64,000 nt of DNA from VRUE01 sp963824705 (GTDB lineage Bacteria; Actinomycetota; Thermoleophilia; Solirubrobacterales; 70-9). Position 1 is the first letter of the stretch. Every line of letters starts with the position of its first letter. Where the stretch lies: positions 496,001-560,000 of the forward strand of contig CAWGQE010000003.1 in NCBI GenBank assembly GCA_963824705.1. The letters are read 5' to 3'. The position numbers were made by a program, and so were the translations under genes. Below are positions 43,441 to 52,787 of this stretch, in pieces. The notes beneath the pieces are model-generated. The model did no database searches, was not told the origin of the DNA, and saw only the letters and a program-made list of their open reading frames with translations.

Positions 43441-43474
43441 GCGGGCCCGGCGATCGCCGGGCCCGTCGACCTGC

Positions 43475-43744
43475 TCAGCCGAGGATCTTGGCCTTTTGGG
43501 CGGCGAACTCGTCCTCGGTCAGGACGCCCTGGTCTTTGAGCGCGGCCAGCTCTTTCAGCTGCTCGATCGTCGACTGCCCCGCCGGCGGGGCGGGCGCCGG
43601 GGGTGGCGCCTGTTGGGCCGGGGCCTGCTGTTCTTCCTGCCCCTGCCAGCGCTGTGCCTGACGTCGGGATACGCGGTTGCTTACGGTCGTTGCGGTTCCG
43701 GCGATGACCGCCGTTCGTGCGACACCTCTTAGTAGTCCTGGCAT
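43475..43744 (-). CDS. SHOCT-domain small protein
   Basis: 89 aa from ATG at 43744. A short hydrophobic N-terminus (VARTAVIAGTATTVSNRVSR), a Gln/Pro/Ala-rich linker and the C-terminal SHOCT motif (IEQLKELAALKDQGVLTEDE, then FAAQKAKIL). SHOCT segments are oligomerisation or membrane-associated tails. It is coupled to the DUF6325 gene 19 nt upstream, a pair seen together in actinobacteria. Confidence 0.88.
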   Translation of the reverse strand: MPGLLRGVARTAVIAGTATTVSNRVSRRQAQRWQGQEEQQAPAQQAPPPAPAPPAGQSTIEQLKELAALKDQGVLTEDEFAAQKAKILG

Positions 43745-43763
43745 TGGTTCTCCTCCTTGGTTG

Positions 43764-44201
43764 TCAGGCCGACTCTGCGGCGTCGAGGGCGGCCAGAACC
43801 TCATTGACCGGTATGCGACCGCTGGCGACCAGCTGGCCGCCTGAGCGACGGACGGCGGTGGCGAACGGCGCCGCCCAGCTGTTCTCGTAGACGAGCAGCG
43901 CCGCCGAGGTGCCGGGTTCGAGCGCTTGCGCCGCCTCGCCGACGTCCTCGTCGGAGAGCAGACCCGAAGATGCTCCGGCGAAGAGCGCGAACTCCTCGAC
44001 CTGCTCGCCCAGCTCCGATATCTCGAGGCCGGCCACCGAGCCATCTTCGCCCTTGGTGATGAAGGCGAGGTCGAGGATCTTGATCAGCCCGCGATCGACG
44101 AGGTCGATCAGGTGCGGAACGGCTTCGCCGTTGGGCTGGCGCCCCGGCCACTCGACGATGATGTAGTCGATCGGTCCCATCTCGATTGCATCGGCGTCCA
44201 T
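43764..44201 (-). CDS. DUF6325 family protein
   Basis: 145 aa from ATG at 44201. The pattern MGPIDYIIVEWPG, HLIDLVDRGLIKILDLAFIT, LLVYENSWAAPFATAVRRSG and LVASGRIPVNEVLAAL is the DUF6325 signature. It is soluble, with an oligomer-forming ferredoxin-like fold expected. The function is unknown. It forms an operon with the SHOCT gene. Confidence 0.88.
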   Translation of the reverse strand: MDADAIEMGPIDYIIVEWPGRQPNGEAVPHLIDLVDRGLIKILDLAFITKGEDGSVAGLEISELGEQVEEFALFAGASSGLLSDEDVGEAAQALEPGTSAALLVYENSWAAPFATAVRRSGGQLVASGRIPVNEVLAALDAAESA

Positions 44202-44304
44202 TTGCAGCTCCCTGGTAGGCGACAACGTTTTACGTTGACGACTTCTACCAGTAGTTGTGGGGCGATGTAATCCGGTGTCGGATCTCCTCGATTTGTCGCT
44301 TCCC

Positions 44305-45968
44305 TCAGTCGCGCGTGGGCAGCGTGAGTTCCTGGCTGGCCCAGCGGTCGTCAGCCACCGTGTGGGCAATCTGGCGACTGCGCCGGTGGCCGGTGACGGC
44401 GAGGAGGAACTGGTCGCGCTCGAGCACCAGCAGCCGGGTCGCGGCGGTGGTGCGAACCGTCGCGGTGCGGGGCACGTCGTGGAGGAGGGCGATCTCGCCG
44501 AACGATTCGCCCGGGCCCTCGTTGCGGCGGAAGTCGCCGTTTTCGAAGACCTCGACCTCGCCCTCGCTCGATCAGGAAGAAGCGGTCGCCGACGCTCGCC
44601 CTGGACGATCACGTCTTCGCCGGCCGCGGCCTCGAGCGGGGCGAGGTCGTGGCTGAGCCGCTCGAGCGTGGCGATCGGCAGCGGCGCGAAGATCGAGTTC
44701 TCGCGCAGCAGCCGGTAGGGGTCCTCGGCGACCGGGGCGCCGACCTCGAAGGCGCGCAGGCGCGTCCAGCAGACGATGACGAAGACCGGCATCAGCGCGC
44801 CGAGGGCGATCAGGGCGCCGCGCGGATGCCGAGCAGTTCGATCAGCACGATCGCGCCGATCGAGCCGAGCGCCATCGCCGCCAGGCGGGCCGGATTCGAG
44901 CGAGCCGATCACCCGGCCCATCGTCTCGTCGGAGCCGAGCCGCTGCATCAGCGTTTTCGCCGCCACCTCGACGAAGGTGAAGCCGATCCCGATGCCGAAC
45001 CAGCCGACGTAGGCCGTCGCCTGCTCGGGCCAGATGCCCGGCAGCATCGTCGCCAGCGCCGAGGACGAGGCTGCCGCCGGCGATCGCGACCACCAGCCTG
45101 CCGCGGTCGAGCAGCAGCGCCAGGCAGGCGCCGCCGACCAGCGCGCCGATCCCCCAGCTGGCGTTGAGGAAGCCGACGCTGCCCTCGGCCGAGGTGCAGC
45201 AGCTCGAGCGCCATGACGACGACGAGTGACGTCGGCGAAGCCCTCGAAGAGCAGCAGCACGATCAGGGTCAGCGAGGCGAGGCGCAGCGCCGGGTGCCCG
45301 ACCAGCGTGCGCAGGCCGAGCGCGTGATCTCGCGGACGACGCCCGCGAGCTCGTCCTCGTCGTCGTAGTGCGGGCGGCTGTCGCGGCGCACCGCGCCAGC
45401 GAGCGGCGATGGCCACCACGGCGACGCGCGGTCGCGACGCGCGAAGACGAAGCCCGGCGAGGTCGACGTCGAGCAGGAACGCCGGTGACGATCGCGGCGA
45501 GCAGGAAGCCGCCGTTCTCCATCGCGCTGTGGGTGACGTTGCTCGCCGAGAGCTCCTGCGGCGTCCGCGCCAGGCCCGGGATCAGCGCCGACTCGGCCGG
45601 GCCGTAGGCGCAGGAGGCGACCGCGAAGAGCGCCGGGAAGACGAAGACGACGCCCGACGGGGCGTCGAGCGCGGCGGCGAGCGCCGCCCCGGCCAGGACG
45701 ACGGCCCATCGCCAGGGCGCTGAGCGAGCAGCACGGTGCGGCGCGGGTAGCGGTCGATCAGCAGGCCGGCGAACGGCGAGGCGAGGCGCCGGGCAGCGAA
45801 GCGGATCAGGGCGACGAGGCCGACGCCGACGGCGCCGTGGGCCTCGAACCCGTAGACGCCGAGGGCGATCGCGAAGCACCAGCCGGCGAAGGAGGTGCCG
45901 ATCCTCGCGACGCCGAGCAAGCCGAGGTCGCGGTTGCCGAAGTCGAGCATCAGCGCACGAAGGCTCAA
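44305..45968 (-). pseudogene. MFS transporter with C-terminal cyclic-nucleotide-binding domain, many frameshifts
   Basis: The protein can be read only by changing frame roughly every 60-250 nt. N-terminal MFS helices (GLLGVARIGTSFAGWCFAIA) are followed by LDAPSGVVFVFPALFAVASC, LASLTLIVLLLFEGFADVT, TAYVGWFGIGIGFTFVEVAA and MALGSIGAIVLIELLG in successive frames. The cNMP-binding part lies at about 44310-44660 (FAPLPIATLERLSHDLAPLE, then EDVIVQGE). The end is TGA at 44307-44305. The codons keep family motifs in every segment with single-base indels only. This looks like sequence error in this patch as much as true decay. Confidence 0.75.
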
Positions 45969-46096
45969 TCCCAGCTTTCGTGCCGCCTCTACTCATCGTC
46001 GGCCGCAAGATAGTGACTCCTTGCGCCCAGGCGTTGCGAACGGTTAAGGTTTCCGATCTTTTTCCGCCGCGCACGCCTCGGTTACCTGGCAAAGCC

Positions 46097-47965
46097 GTGA
46101 GCGCGCCGCGTTCGCTGCGTCGCCGCCGCGAACTGGCCTTGCTCGTCGTCGCCCTCGCTGCCGCTGCGCTGGCGGTCCTCGCCTACGGCGACCCATCTGA
46201 CTGCGGGCGCTCGAGCTGCAGAGCGTCGACGCTCGCTTCTCGGTGCGGGGCACCCAGGCGCAGCCCAGCGACATCGTCGTCGTCCAAGTCGACGACCGCA
46301 CCTTCAGCCGAACTCGGAGTGCAGTGGCCCTTCCCCCGCTCCCTGCACGCCCGGGTGATCGACCGTCTGCGCGAAGCCGGGGCGAAGACGGTCGCCTTCG
46401 ACATCCAGTTCACCGAGCCGACCATGCCGCGAGCAGGACAACGCTCTGATCGAAGCGATCGCACGCGAGGGCGGCGTGGTGCTCTCGACCACCGAAGTCG
46501 ATGCGCACGGGCAGCAGCCGGATCTTCGGCGGCGAAGCGGTCGTGCACGAAATCGGCGCCCGCGCCGCCAACACGATCGTCGAGCCCGAACCGGGTGGCA
46601 CCGTCCGCAAGATGACTACGAGGTCGACGGCCTGGTCAGCTTCGCCGTCGCCACCGCCGAAGCGTCGACCGGCGAAGTCGATCGACGCCGGCGAGCTGGA
46701 AGGCGACGGCAGGGCCTGGATCGACTTCCGCGGCCCCCCGGACACCTTCCGCCAGGTCTCCTACTCGCGCGTCCTGCGCGGCAAGGTGCCGCGACTCGGT
46801 CTTCCGCGGCAAGACCGTCGTCGTCGGCGCCTCGGCGCCCTCGCTGCAGGACGTGCACCCGACCTCGACCACCGGCGACGAGCTGATGTCCGGCCCCGAA
46901 CTGCAGGCCAACGCGATCTGGACCGCCGAACACGGCTTTCCCGCTCTCCTCCTCGGGCCTGGTCGCTCGACCTGCTGCTGATCCTGCTGCTGGCGGTCGG
47001 CACCGGCGGCGGCGACGTTGCGCCTGAAGCCGCTCGCTGGCGCTGCTCGCCGCGCTCGGCCTCGGGCTCGCTCTACGCCGCCGCTACCCAGCTCGCCTTC
47101 AACGCCGGCACCGTGCTGCCGGTCGTCTACCCGCTGCTGGCCCTGGTCGCTCTCCGCCCTCGGCGCGCTCGCGGTCAACTACGTGCTCAACGCCTTCGAG
47201 CGCCAGCGCGTCCACGACACCTTCGCCCGCTTCGTCCCCGAGGCGGTCGTCGACGACGTGCTCGCCCGCACCGACGAGGACCTGCGCTTCGGCGGGGTGC
47301 GGCGCGAGGGCACCGTCCTCTTCAGCGACCTGCGCGGCTTCACCAGCTTCTGCCGAGGCGCTGCACCCCGATCGGGTGATCGAGGTGCTGAACCACTACC
47401 TGGAGGAGATGAGCGACGCGATCATGGACCACGGCGGCACCCTCGTCGCCTACATGGGCGACGGGATCATGGCCGTCTTCGGCGCGCCGCTCGAGCAGGA
47501 CGACCACGCCGACCGCGCACTCGCCGCGGCGCGCGAGATGCTCGACGTGCGCCTGCCGCGCTTCAACGAGTGGATGGCCGAGGAGGGGATGGGCGAGCGG
47601 CTTCGCGATGGGGATCGGCCTCAACAGCGGCCCGGTGATGTCGGGGCAGGTCGGCTCGAAGCGCCGCATCGAGTACACGGCGATCGGCGACACGACCAAC
47701 ACCGCGGCGCGGCTGGAGGGGATGACCAAAGGCTCCGGCCACCAGCTCTTCGTCGCCGACTCGACCCGGCAGGCGCTGCGCGGTCGACGACGGCGAGCTC
47801 GAGCTGGTCGGCGAGCGCGAGGTCCGCGGCCGCACCCACGCGATCACCGTCTGGACCCTTGCGGGCGGCGGCGCCGAGGCCGGTTCAGGCGACGACGAGC
47901 AGGGCGGTGCCGAAGAGGAAGAGCAGGTGGAAGGACTGGTCGACGGCGACCCGCAGGCCGGGTGA
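46097..47965 (+). pseudogene. CHASE2-domain class III adenylate/guanylate cyclase, many frameshifts
   Basis: The start GTG at 46097 gives an N-terminal TM helix, then a CHASE2 sensor read in shifting frames (DIVVVQVDDRTFS, WPFPRSLHARVIDRLREAGA, FGGEAVVHEIGARAANTIVE, AWIDFRGPPDTFRQVSYSRV), two or three TM helices, and a cyclase domain (VLFSDLRGFTSF, MDHGGTLVAYMGDGIMAVFG, KRRIEYTAIGDTTNTAARLE). Catalytic metal Asp and substrate Lys motifs are intact. At least ten single-base shifts interrupt it, for example missing G near 46611 (atg-ac-tac). It is divergent from the cNMP-binding MFS gene. Confidence 0.78.
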
Positions 47966-48277
47966 GGTCTGGGCGAGGCCCTTGACCTTCGACATGTAGG
48001 CGTCGAGCAGCCGGCCGTCGTCCTGGATCAGATGGGGCACCGCGACGACGAGGCCGATCGCGACCGCGCGCAGGGCGTCGTATTCGAGACCGATCCAGAC
48101 GAGGGCCGGGACGAAGGCGAGCGTGTAGGTCGCGACGTGGGAGTAGAGGGCGCGGCGGCGCAGCGGATCGCTCCCCAGCCCGGCCTGCTTGTTGCGCGCC
48201 TGCCAATCGGTCTGCAGCAGGAAGTCGCCCGCGGCGTGGCAGACCACGAACACGGCGAAGACGTCTACCCAGCTCAA
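47885..48277 (-). CDS. DUF3307-like membrane protein
   Basis: 130 aa with four predicted TM helices: VDVFAVFVVCHAAGDFLLQT, YSHVATYTLAFVPALVWIGL, AVAIGLVVAVPHLIQDD and HLLFLFGTALLVVA. The HxxGDF and HLxxD motifs are typical of DUF3307. The function is unknown. Its 3' end overlaps the cyclase gene end by about 80 nt. Confidence 0.85.
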   Translation of the reverse strand: MSWVDVFAVFVVCHAAGDFLLQTDWQARNKQAGLGSDPLRRRALYSHVATYTLAFVPALVWIGLEYDALRAVAIGLVVAVPHLIQDDGRLLDAYMSKVKGLAQTSPGLRVAVDQSFHLLFLFGTALLVVA

Positions 48278-48301
48278 TTTCGCGGTTGCGGGAGAGTCAT
48301 C

Positions 48302-48640
48302 TCAGCACTGCCAGCGTCCGAGCCCGGTTATCGGCACACGGTGGGTCTTGGGGTCGATCGCAAGCCTGGCCAACCTAGAGCATTCGTAGTGGCCCTGGGC
48401 CGGCGTCTTCCGCCTCAGGAAGAACCGGCAGAGAACGATATGGGGGCTCTGCCGATGGCAGTTGGAGACCCCCGAGAGGATGCAGTGCTTGTCGTTGGCG
48501 CAGGTGTGCTCGGCGAAGACCTCCGTCTTGCGTTCGGCGTCCGGAACGGCTAGCCGCACCGCCGCGGGGGCGGGGGCGGCGAATACGGCAAGCGCCGCGC
48601 ACGCCGCCAGGCAGAGTCGAAGGGAGCGCGCGAGCGTCAC
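48302..48640 (-). CDS. Small secreted Cys-containing protein
   Basis: 112 aa from GTG at 48640. A signal peptide is clear (RSLRLCLAACAALAVFAAPA, cleavage near APAAVR). The mature part has seven Cys (EHTCANDKHCILSGVSNCHR, CRFFLRR, YECSRL, RWQC), suggesting disulfides. No family is recognised. GTG overlaps the stop of the RCC1 gene, so the two are co-expressed and both exported. Confidence 0.65.
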   Translation of the reverse strand: MTLARSLRLCLAACAALAVFAAPAPAAVRLAVPDAERKTEVFAEHTCANDKHCILSGVSNCHRQSPHIVLCRFFLRRKTPAQGHYECSRLARLAIDPKTHRVPITGLGRWQC

Positions 48641-50490
48641 CGCAGCCGGGGGATTGCGGCTTTTGCGAGGTAGGTGTCGCCGGGGTAGAGGGACAGCGTG
48701 GTGCCCTTGACGAAGTCGCGCACGGTGACGACGCCTTCGCGGACGGCGAAGAAGGTCGAGCTGTCGCAGCGATCCTGCACCAGCCAGGTCGTCCCGCGCA
48801 CGGTCGCCGATCCGTAGCTGCCGGACGTCGTGTAGTTCCCTTTGCCGCTGCCCCAGAGCTTTCGCCCGCCGCCCTTGCTGCCGCGCTTGAAGACTCGTCC
48901 CTGCGGGCGGTTGCTCGCGGCTTTGCTCTTCTCGCATTTGAGCCGGCCCGCGAGTTGCAGTTCGGTGACCCAGTTATTGCTCGCTTTCTGACCGAGCCCG
49001 AAGGTGCCGCCCCAGAAGCGCGCTGACTGGGTGCCTGCTTCGTCTCCTTTCGCGGCCGTGATCTCAGCGGTCCCGCGATTGGCGTTGACCTGGCAGGTGA
49101 GGGCAATCTGCGCAGGCGAGGGGAGCTTGACGAAGCCGGGGTCGGACGGGCACTTGATCTCGACCGTGCCTTCGACCGGGTCGATGTTGACGTTGAGGCC
49201 GGCGGTCGGCGGAGGCAGTCCCGGGTCGGCGGGGATTGCCGCGGCGATCGCCGGCGCGGCGGGTTTCGGCGCTTCGGCGATTTTCAGCGTCACTTTCAGC
49301 GCGGCATCGGGGGTGACCCCATTGGCCGCGAGAGCGGTGAAGGTGTAGGTCCCGGCTTCCGTCGGGGTGCCGTTGAGCTTCCCGCTGCTGCTCAGTGCGA
49401 GCCCGTCGGGGAGGCTCCCGCCGGTGAAGGAGAAGGTCGGATCGGGTGCCTGCGGCGTGGTCGCGAACTGGTGCAGGTAGGGGGTCCCGGTGACGCCTAG
49501 GGGCAGTACCGCTTCGATCATCAGGGGTTCGACCTGGTCGTGTTCGTTGCTGCCCCAGCAGGGACCCTGCCCATCGACACGGATCGCGCAGCTGTGCTCT
49601 TCGCCGGCCGCGACAGCGCTGAATTCGCCTTCCGGCGCACCGCTCACCTGACCGGATGAATCGTCGCCCCAGCAGGCGAGCGTTTTGTCGACCCGGATCG
49701 CGCAGCTGTGCGCGCCACCGGCCGCGACAGCGCTGAATTCGCCTTCGGGCGCACCGCTCACCTGCCCGGCGGAATCATCGCCCCAGCAGGTCAGGGTTTT
49801 GTCGACTCCGATCGCGCAGGTACCGGCGTCGCCGGCGGACACGGCGAGGAACTTGGGCGGGTCGTCTTGATGCCAGACCCAGTGCCAGTGCCAAAAGGGC
49901 CAGTGCCAGTACCAATGCCACTCTCGCTCCCAGTGCCCGGAGGGTTGCGGCGCCCCGCTCACCTGACCGGAGGAATCGTCGCCCCAGCAAGCCAAAGTCC
50001 CGTCGACCCGGATCGCGCAGCTGTGCGCGCCACCGGCCGCGACAGCGCTAAATTCGCCTTCCGGCGCACCGCTCACCTGACCGGATGAATCGTCGCCCCA
50101 GCAGGCGAGGGTTTTGTCGACGCGGATCGCGCAGCTATAGGCCTTGCCCGCGGAAATGGCGCTAAATTCGCCTTCCGGCGCACCGCTCACCTGACCGGAT
50201 GAATCGTCGCCCCAGCAAGTCAGGGTCCCGTCGACGTGGATCGCGCAGCTGTGCGCGTCACCGGCCGCGACAGCGCTGAATTCGCCTTCGGGCGCACCGC
50301 TCACCTGCCCGGATGAGTCGTCGCCCCAGCAAGCCAAGGTCTTGTCGACGCGGATTGCGCAGCTGTGTGCGCCACCGGCGGAGATCGATAGGGCCCCGGT
50401 GGGCGGTTCGGCCCCCAGAGTGGGCGATGGAGCGAGCGCGGGCACGGCCAACGCGACGGCTCCGAGCAGCGCAACCAGCCAACCGCGCAT
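48637..50490 (-). CDS. Secreted RCC1-repeat protein with Ig-like and FecR-like parts
   Basis: 617 aa from ATG at 50490 (MRGWLVALLGAVALAVPALA, a signal peptide); upstream starts at 50535 or 50673 are possible. Seven RCC1-type repeats follow, each built on AGGAHSCAIRVDKTLACWGD and DSSGQVSGAPEGEFSAVA. Between repeats four and five is an aromatic insert, HWYWHWPFWHWHWVWH. A putative Ig domain (PTFSFTGGSLPDGLALSSSG) and a FecR-like C-terminus (GTTLSLYPGDTYLAKA) complete it. The repeats are near-identical in DNA, so recent duplication is likely. It acts at the cell surface or outside. Confidence 0.85.
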   Translation of the reverse strand: MRGWLVALLGAVALAVPALAPSPTLGAEPPTGALSISAGGAHSCAIRVDKTLACWGDDSSGQVSGAPEGEFSAVAAGDAHSCAIHVDGTLTCWGDDSSGQVSGAPEGEFSAISAGKAYSCAIRVDKTLACWGDDSSGQVSGAPEGEFSAVAAGGAHSCAIRVDGTLACWGDDSSGQVSGAPQPSGHWEREWHWYWHWPFWHWHWVWHQDDPPKFLAVSAGDAGTCAIGVDKTLTCWGDDSAGQVSGAPEGEFSAVAAGGAHSCAIRVDKTLACWGDDSSGQVSGAPEGEFSAVAAGEEHSCAIRVDGQGPCWGSNEHDQVEPLMIEAVLPLGVTGTPYLHQFATTPQAPDPTFSFTGGSLPDGLALSSSGKLNGTPTEAGTYTFTALAANGVTPDAALKVTLKIAEAPKPAAPAIAAAIPADPGLPPPTAGLNVNIDPVEGTVEIKCPSDPGFVKLPSPAQIALTCQVNANRGTAEITAAKGDEAGTQSARFWGGTFGLGQKASNNWVTELQLAGRLKCEKSKAASNRPQGRVFKRGSKGGGRKLWGSGKGNYTTSGSYGSATVRGTTWLVQDRCDSSTFFAVREGVVTVRDFVKGTTLSLYPGDTYLAKAAIPRLR

Positions 50491-50858
50491 GCGATAACGA
50501 GACAAAATTCGGTTGCAGCCTGCTGAGTTGGACATGTGACCTAGCCGGTCGTCCAAACGATCTAGCCAATCGTTTGAGGCCCGGCAGGGTAGCCGAGTTT
50601 GGATTGAAGCGCTGAAGTGGTTGCTACTTGCGGGACGCGCCGGGCGGCCGACCACGCCATTTGCTTCAATCATTTGACCAGAGAAAGGAGGTGGTCCTAA
50701 CTTGATTCACATGCTTGAGGGGACTCTGGAGGTGCAGGGCCGCTAGGCGCCGCACTGTTCTGGCGCCCGGCGGAATCCACCCCGGGCACCGGCGATCGTC
50801 TGGGAGGCGGGTTTTGTCCCACCCGTTCGCTGTTCCCACGTTCGTTTCCGAGCACCTG

Positions 50859-50886
50859 GCCAGGGCCACCTTCGGGTGGCCCTGGC
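50859..50886 (+). terminator. Perfect stem-loop upstream of PPK2
   Basis: gccagggccacc (50859-50870), TTCG loop, then ggtggccctggc (50875-50886). The 12-bp stem and UUCG tetraloop make a very stable RNA hairpin. There is no T-tract. It may be a terminator for an upstream transcript or a leader structure before PPK2. Confidence 0.6.
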
Positions 50887-50930
50887 TCGTTCAAGGCCTC
50901 CGCTCGTCTTGGCGGCGTTAAGGTCGAGCG

Positions 50931-51722
50931 GTGAAGGCCAAGGTGCTCAGCAGGGACGGGTACGAGAAGGAGATGAAGCGGCTGCAGGTGGAGCTGGTGC
51001 GGCTGCAGGAATGGGTCAAGCGGGAGGGTCTCAAAGTCGTGGTCCTGTTCGAGGGCCGCGATACCGCCGGCAAGGGCGGGGTGATCCGCCGCATCGCCGA
51101 ACGGACTAACCCGCGCGTGGTCCGCGTCGTCGCCCTCGGCAAGCCCAGCGACCGCGAGCGCAGCCAGTGGTACTTCCAGCGCTACGTGGCGCATCTGCCC
51201 GCCGCCGGAGAGATCGTGCTCTTCGATCGCAGTTGGTACAACCGCGCCGGCGTCGAGCGGGTGATGGGCTTCTGCACCGACGCCGAGTACGAGGAGTTCA
51301 TGCGCACCTGCCCGCAGTTCGAGCGCACCATCCAGGGCTCCGGCACGATCCTCTTGAAGTACTGGCTCTCGGTCAGCGACGACGAGCAGGAGCGCCGCTT
51401 CGAGAGACGATTGAACGACCCGGCGAAGCGCTGGAAGCTGAGCCCCGTCGACGTCGAGGCGCGGGCCCGCTGGGTCGACTACGCCGAGGCCAAGGACGAG
51501 ATGTTCGCCTACACCGACACCAAGGACTCGCCCTGGTTCGTGGTCGAGGCCGACGTCAAGCGCACCGCGCGGCTCAACCTGATCTCGCACCTGCTCGAAC
51601 AGATCCCCTATGAGCGCGTCGATCAGGAGCCGATCGAGTTGCCGCCCCGGCAGGAGCGGGCCTACGTGCGCCCGCCCGCCGACTCGCAGACCTTTGTGCC
51701 CGAGCGCTACCGGGTCGAGTGA
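50931..51722 (+). CDS. ppk2: Polyphosphate kinase 2 family protein
   Basis: 263 aa from GTG at 50931. Walker A VLFEGRDTAGKGG (near 42) and Walker B/lid pieces FDRSWYNRAGVERVMGFC and RWKLSPVD are the PPK2 hallmarks. The one-domain type uses polyphosphate to phosphorylate nucleoside mono- or diphosphates. The Ppx/GppA gene at 6.7 kb is the opposing activity. It is cytoplasmic and probably monocistronic. The TTCG hairpin lies 45 nt upstream. Confidence 0.93.
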   Translation: MKAKVLSRDGYEKEMKRLQVELVRLQEWVKREGLKVVVLFEGRDTAGKGGVIRRIAERTNPRVVRVVALGKPSDRERSQWYFQRYVAHLPAAGEIVLFDRSWYNRAGVERVMGFCTDAEYEEFMRTCPQFERTIQGSGTILLKYWLSVSDDEQERRFERRLNDPAKRWKLSPVDVEARARWVDYAEAKDEMFAYTDTKDSPWFVVEADVKRTARLNLISHLLEQIPYERVDQEPIELPPRQERAYVRPPADSQTFVPERYRVE

Positions 51723-51729
51723 GCTCCGG

Positions 51730-52749
51730 CTAGAGCAGGCTCTGGGCGCACTCGACGATCGTCTCGTCGATCGGCCTGGGTGACCAGCCGAGGCGGTCCA
51801 TGGCCTTCTCGCTCGAGGCTTCGGTCTTCCTGCCGAGCTGACCGACTATCGAACGAACGCCGGGGTCGAAGATCGCCATCCCGCGCACGACGAAGTTGGG
51901 TATCGACCGGCTCGGCACCTTCGCGGCGGCCTCGCCCATGCGGCTGCGCAGCACCGTGGCTATATCCGCCATCCACTGGAAGGTCGTCACCGCGACGAAG
52001 CGCTCGCCGCCCGCCTCGGGAGCGGTCATCGCCCTGATCTCCAGGTCGGCGACGTCGCGGACGTCGACGAAGCTGAAGCCGATTTGCGGCAGCCCGGGCA
52101 TTCCGCTCAGTAGTCGTTCGATCGCCTGCAGCGAGAAGGAGCGATCATCGTTCAACACCGGGCCGATGATCGCGCCGGGGTTGACCGTCGCCAGCTTCTC
52201 GGTCGCGCCGCGCTCGGCCATGAAGTCCCACGCGGCCCGCTCCGCGACCGTCTTGGAGCACGCGTAGGGGGACAGCTTCGGGTTGTCGGGATCGCTCCAG
52301 TCCCGCTCGTCCAGCGGTCGCCCGGATACCGCTTTGCCGCTGCCCGAGATCGCGGCGACGGAAGAGGTGACGACGACGCGATCGACGCCGGCGTCGAGGC
52401 TCGCTCTCAGGACTCGCAGGGTTCCGTCCCGCGCCGGCACGATCAGCTCGTCGGGATCCTTCGGTTGCGCCGGCGGGAACGGTGAGGCGACGTGGAGGAC
52501 GTAGTCGCAACCGTCGACTGCGTCTCCCCAGCCGGCGTCGTCGAGCAGATCGGCGGCCAGCACCGTGAGGCGGTCTCCGGCGTCGACCTGGGTGCCGACG
52601 GTGGCGCGCACCTCCGCCTCGCGGGCGAGGTCGCGCACGGTGGTGCGGACCCGGTAGCCACGGCGCAGAAGCTCGACCACGCACCAGCCGCCGAGGTATC
52701 CCGAGCCACCGGTGACCAGAACGGTCTTGCTCTCTTGCCCGCTCTCCAT
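51730..52749 (-). CDS. NAD(P)-dependent epimerase/reductase (extended SDR)
   Basis: 339 aa. N-terminal NAD(P) motif VLVTGGSGYLGGW (GxxGxxG), the catalytic YACSK (YxxxK, near 164) and TSSVAAISGS are intact. It resembles dihydroflavonol-4-reductase-like aldehyde reductases. It lies convergent with PPK2 and divergent from the DUF2855 gene. Confidence 0.9.
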   Translation of the reverse strand: MESGQESKTVLVTGGSGYLGGWCVVELLRRGYRVRTTVRDLAREAEVRATVGTQVDAGDRLTVLAADLLDDAGWGDAVDGCDYVLHVASPFPPAQPKDPDELIVPARDGTLRVLRASLDAGVDRVVVTSSVAAISGSGKAVSGRPLDERDWSDPDNPKLSPYACSKTVAERAAWDFMAERGATEKLATVNPGAIIGPVLNDDRSFSLQAIERLLSGMPGLPQIGFSFVDVRDVADLEIRAMTAPEAGGERFVAVTTFQWMADIATVLRSRMGEAAAKVPSRSIPNFVVRGMAIFDPGVRSIVGQLGRKTEASSEKAMDRLGWSPRPIDETIVECAQSLL

Positions 52750-52787
52750 CGAGTCAGCAGTATGAACGTGAGAACATCGAGGCGCCG

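Noticed and set aside
49560..50400. Regularly spaced DNA repeats as a CRISPR array
   Set aside because: They are codon-phased RCC1 repeats inside one long open frame.
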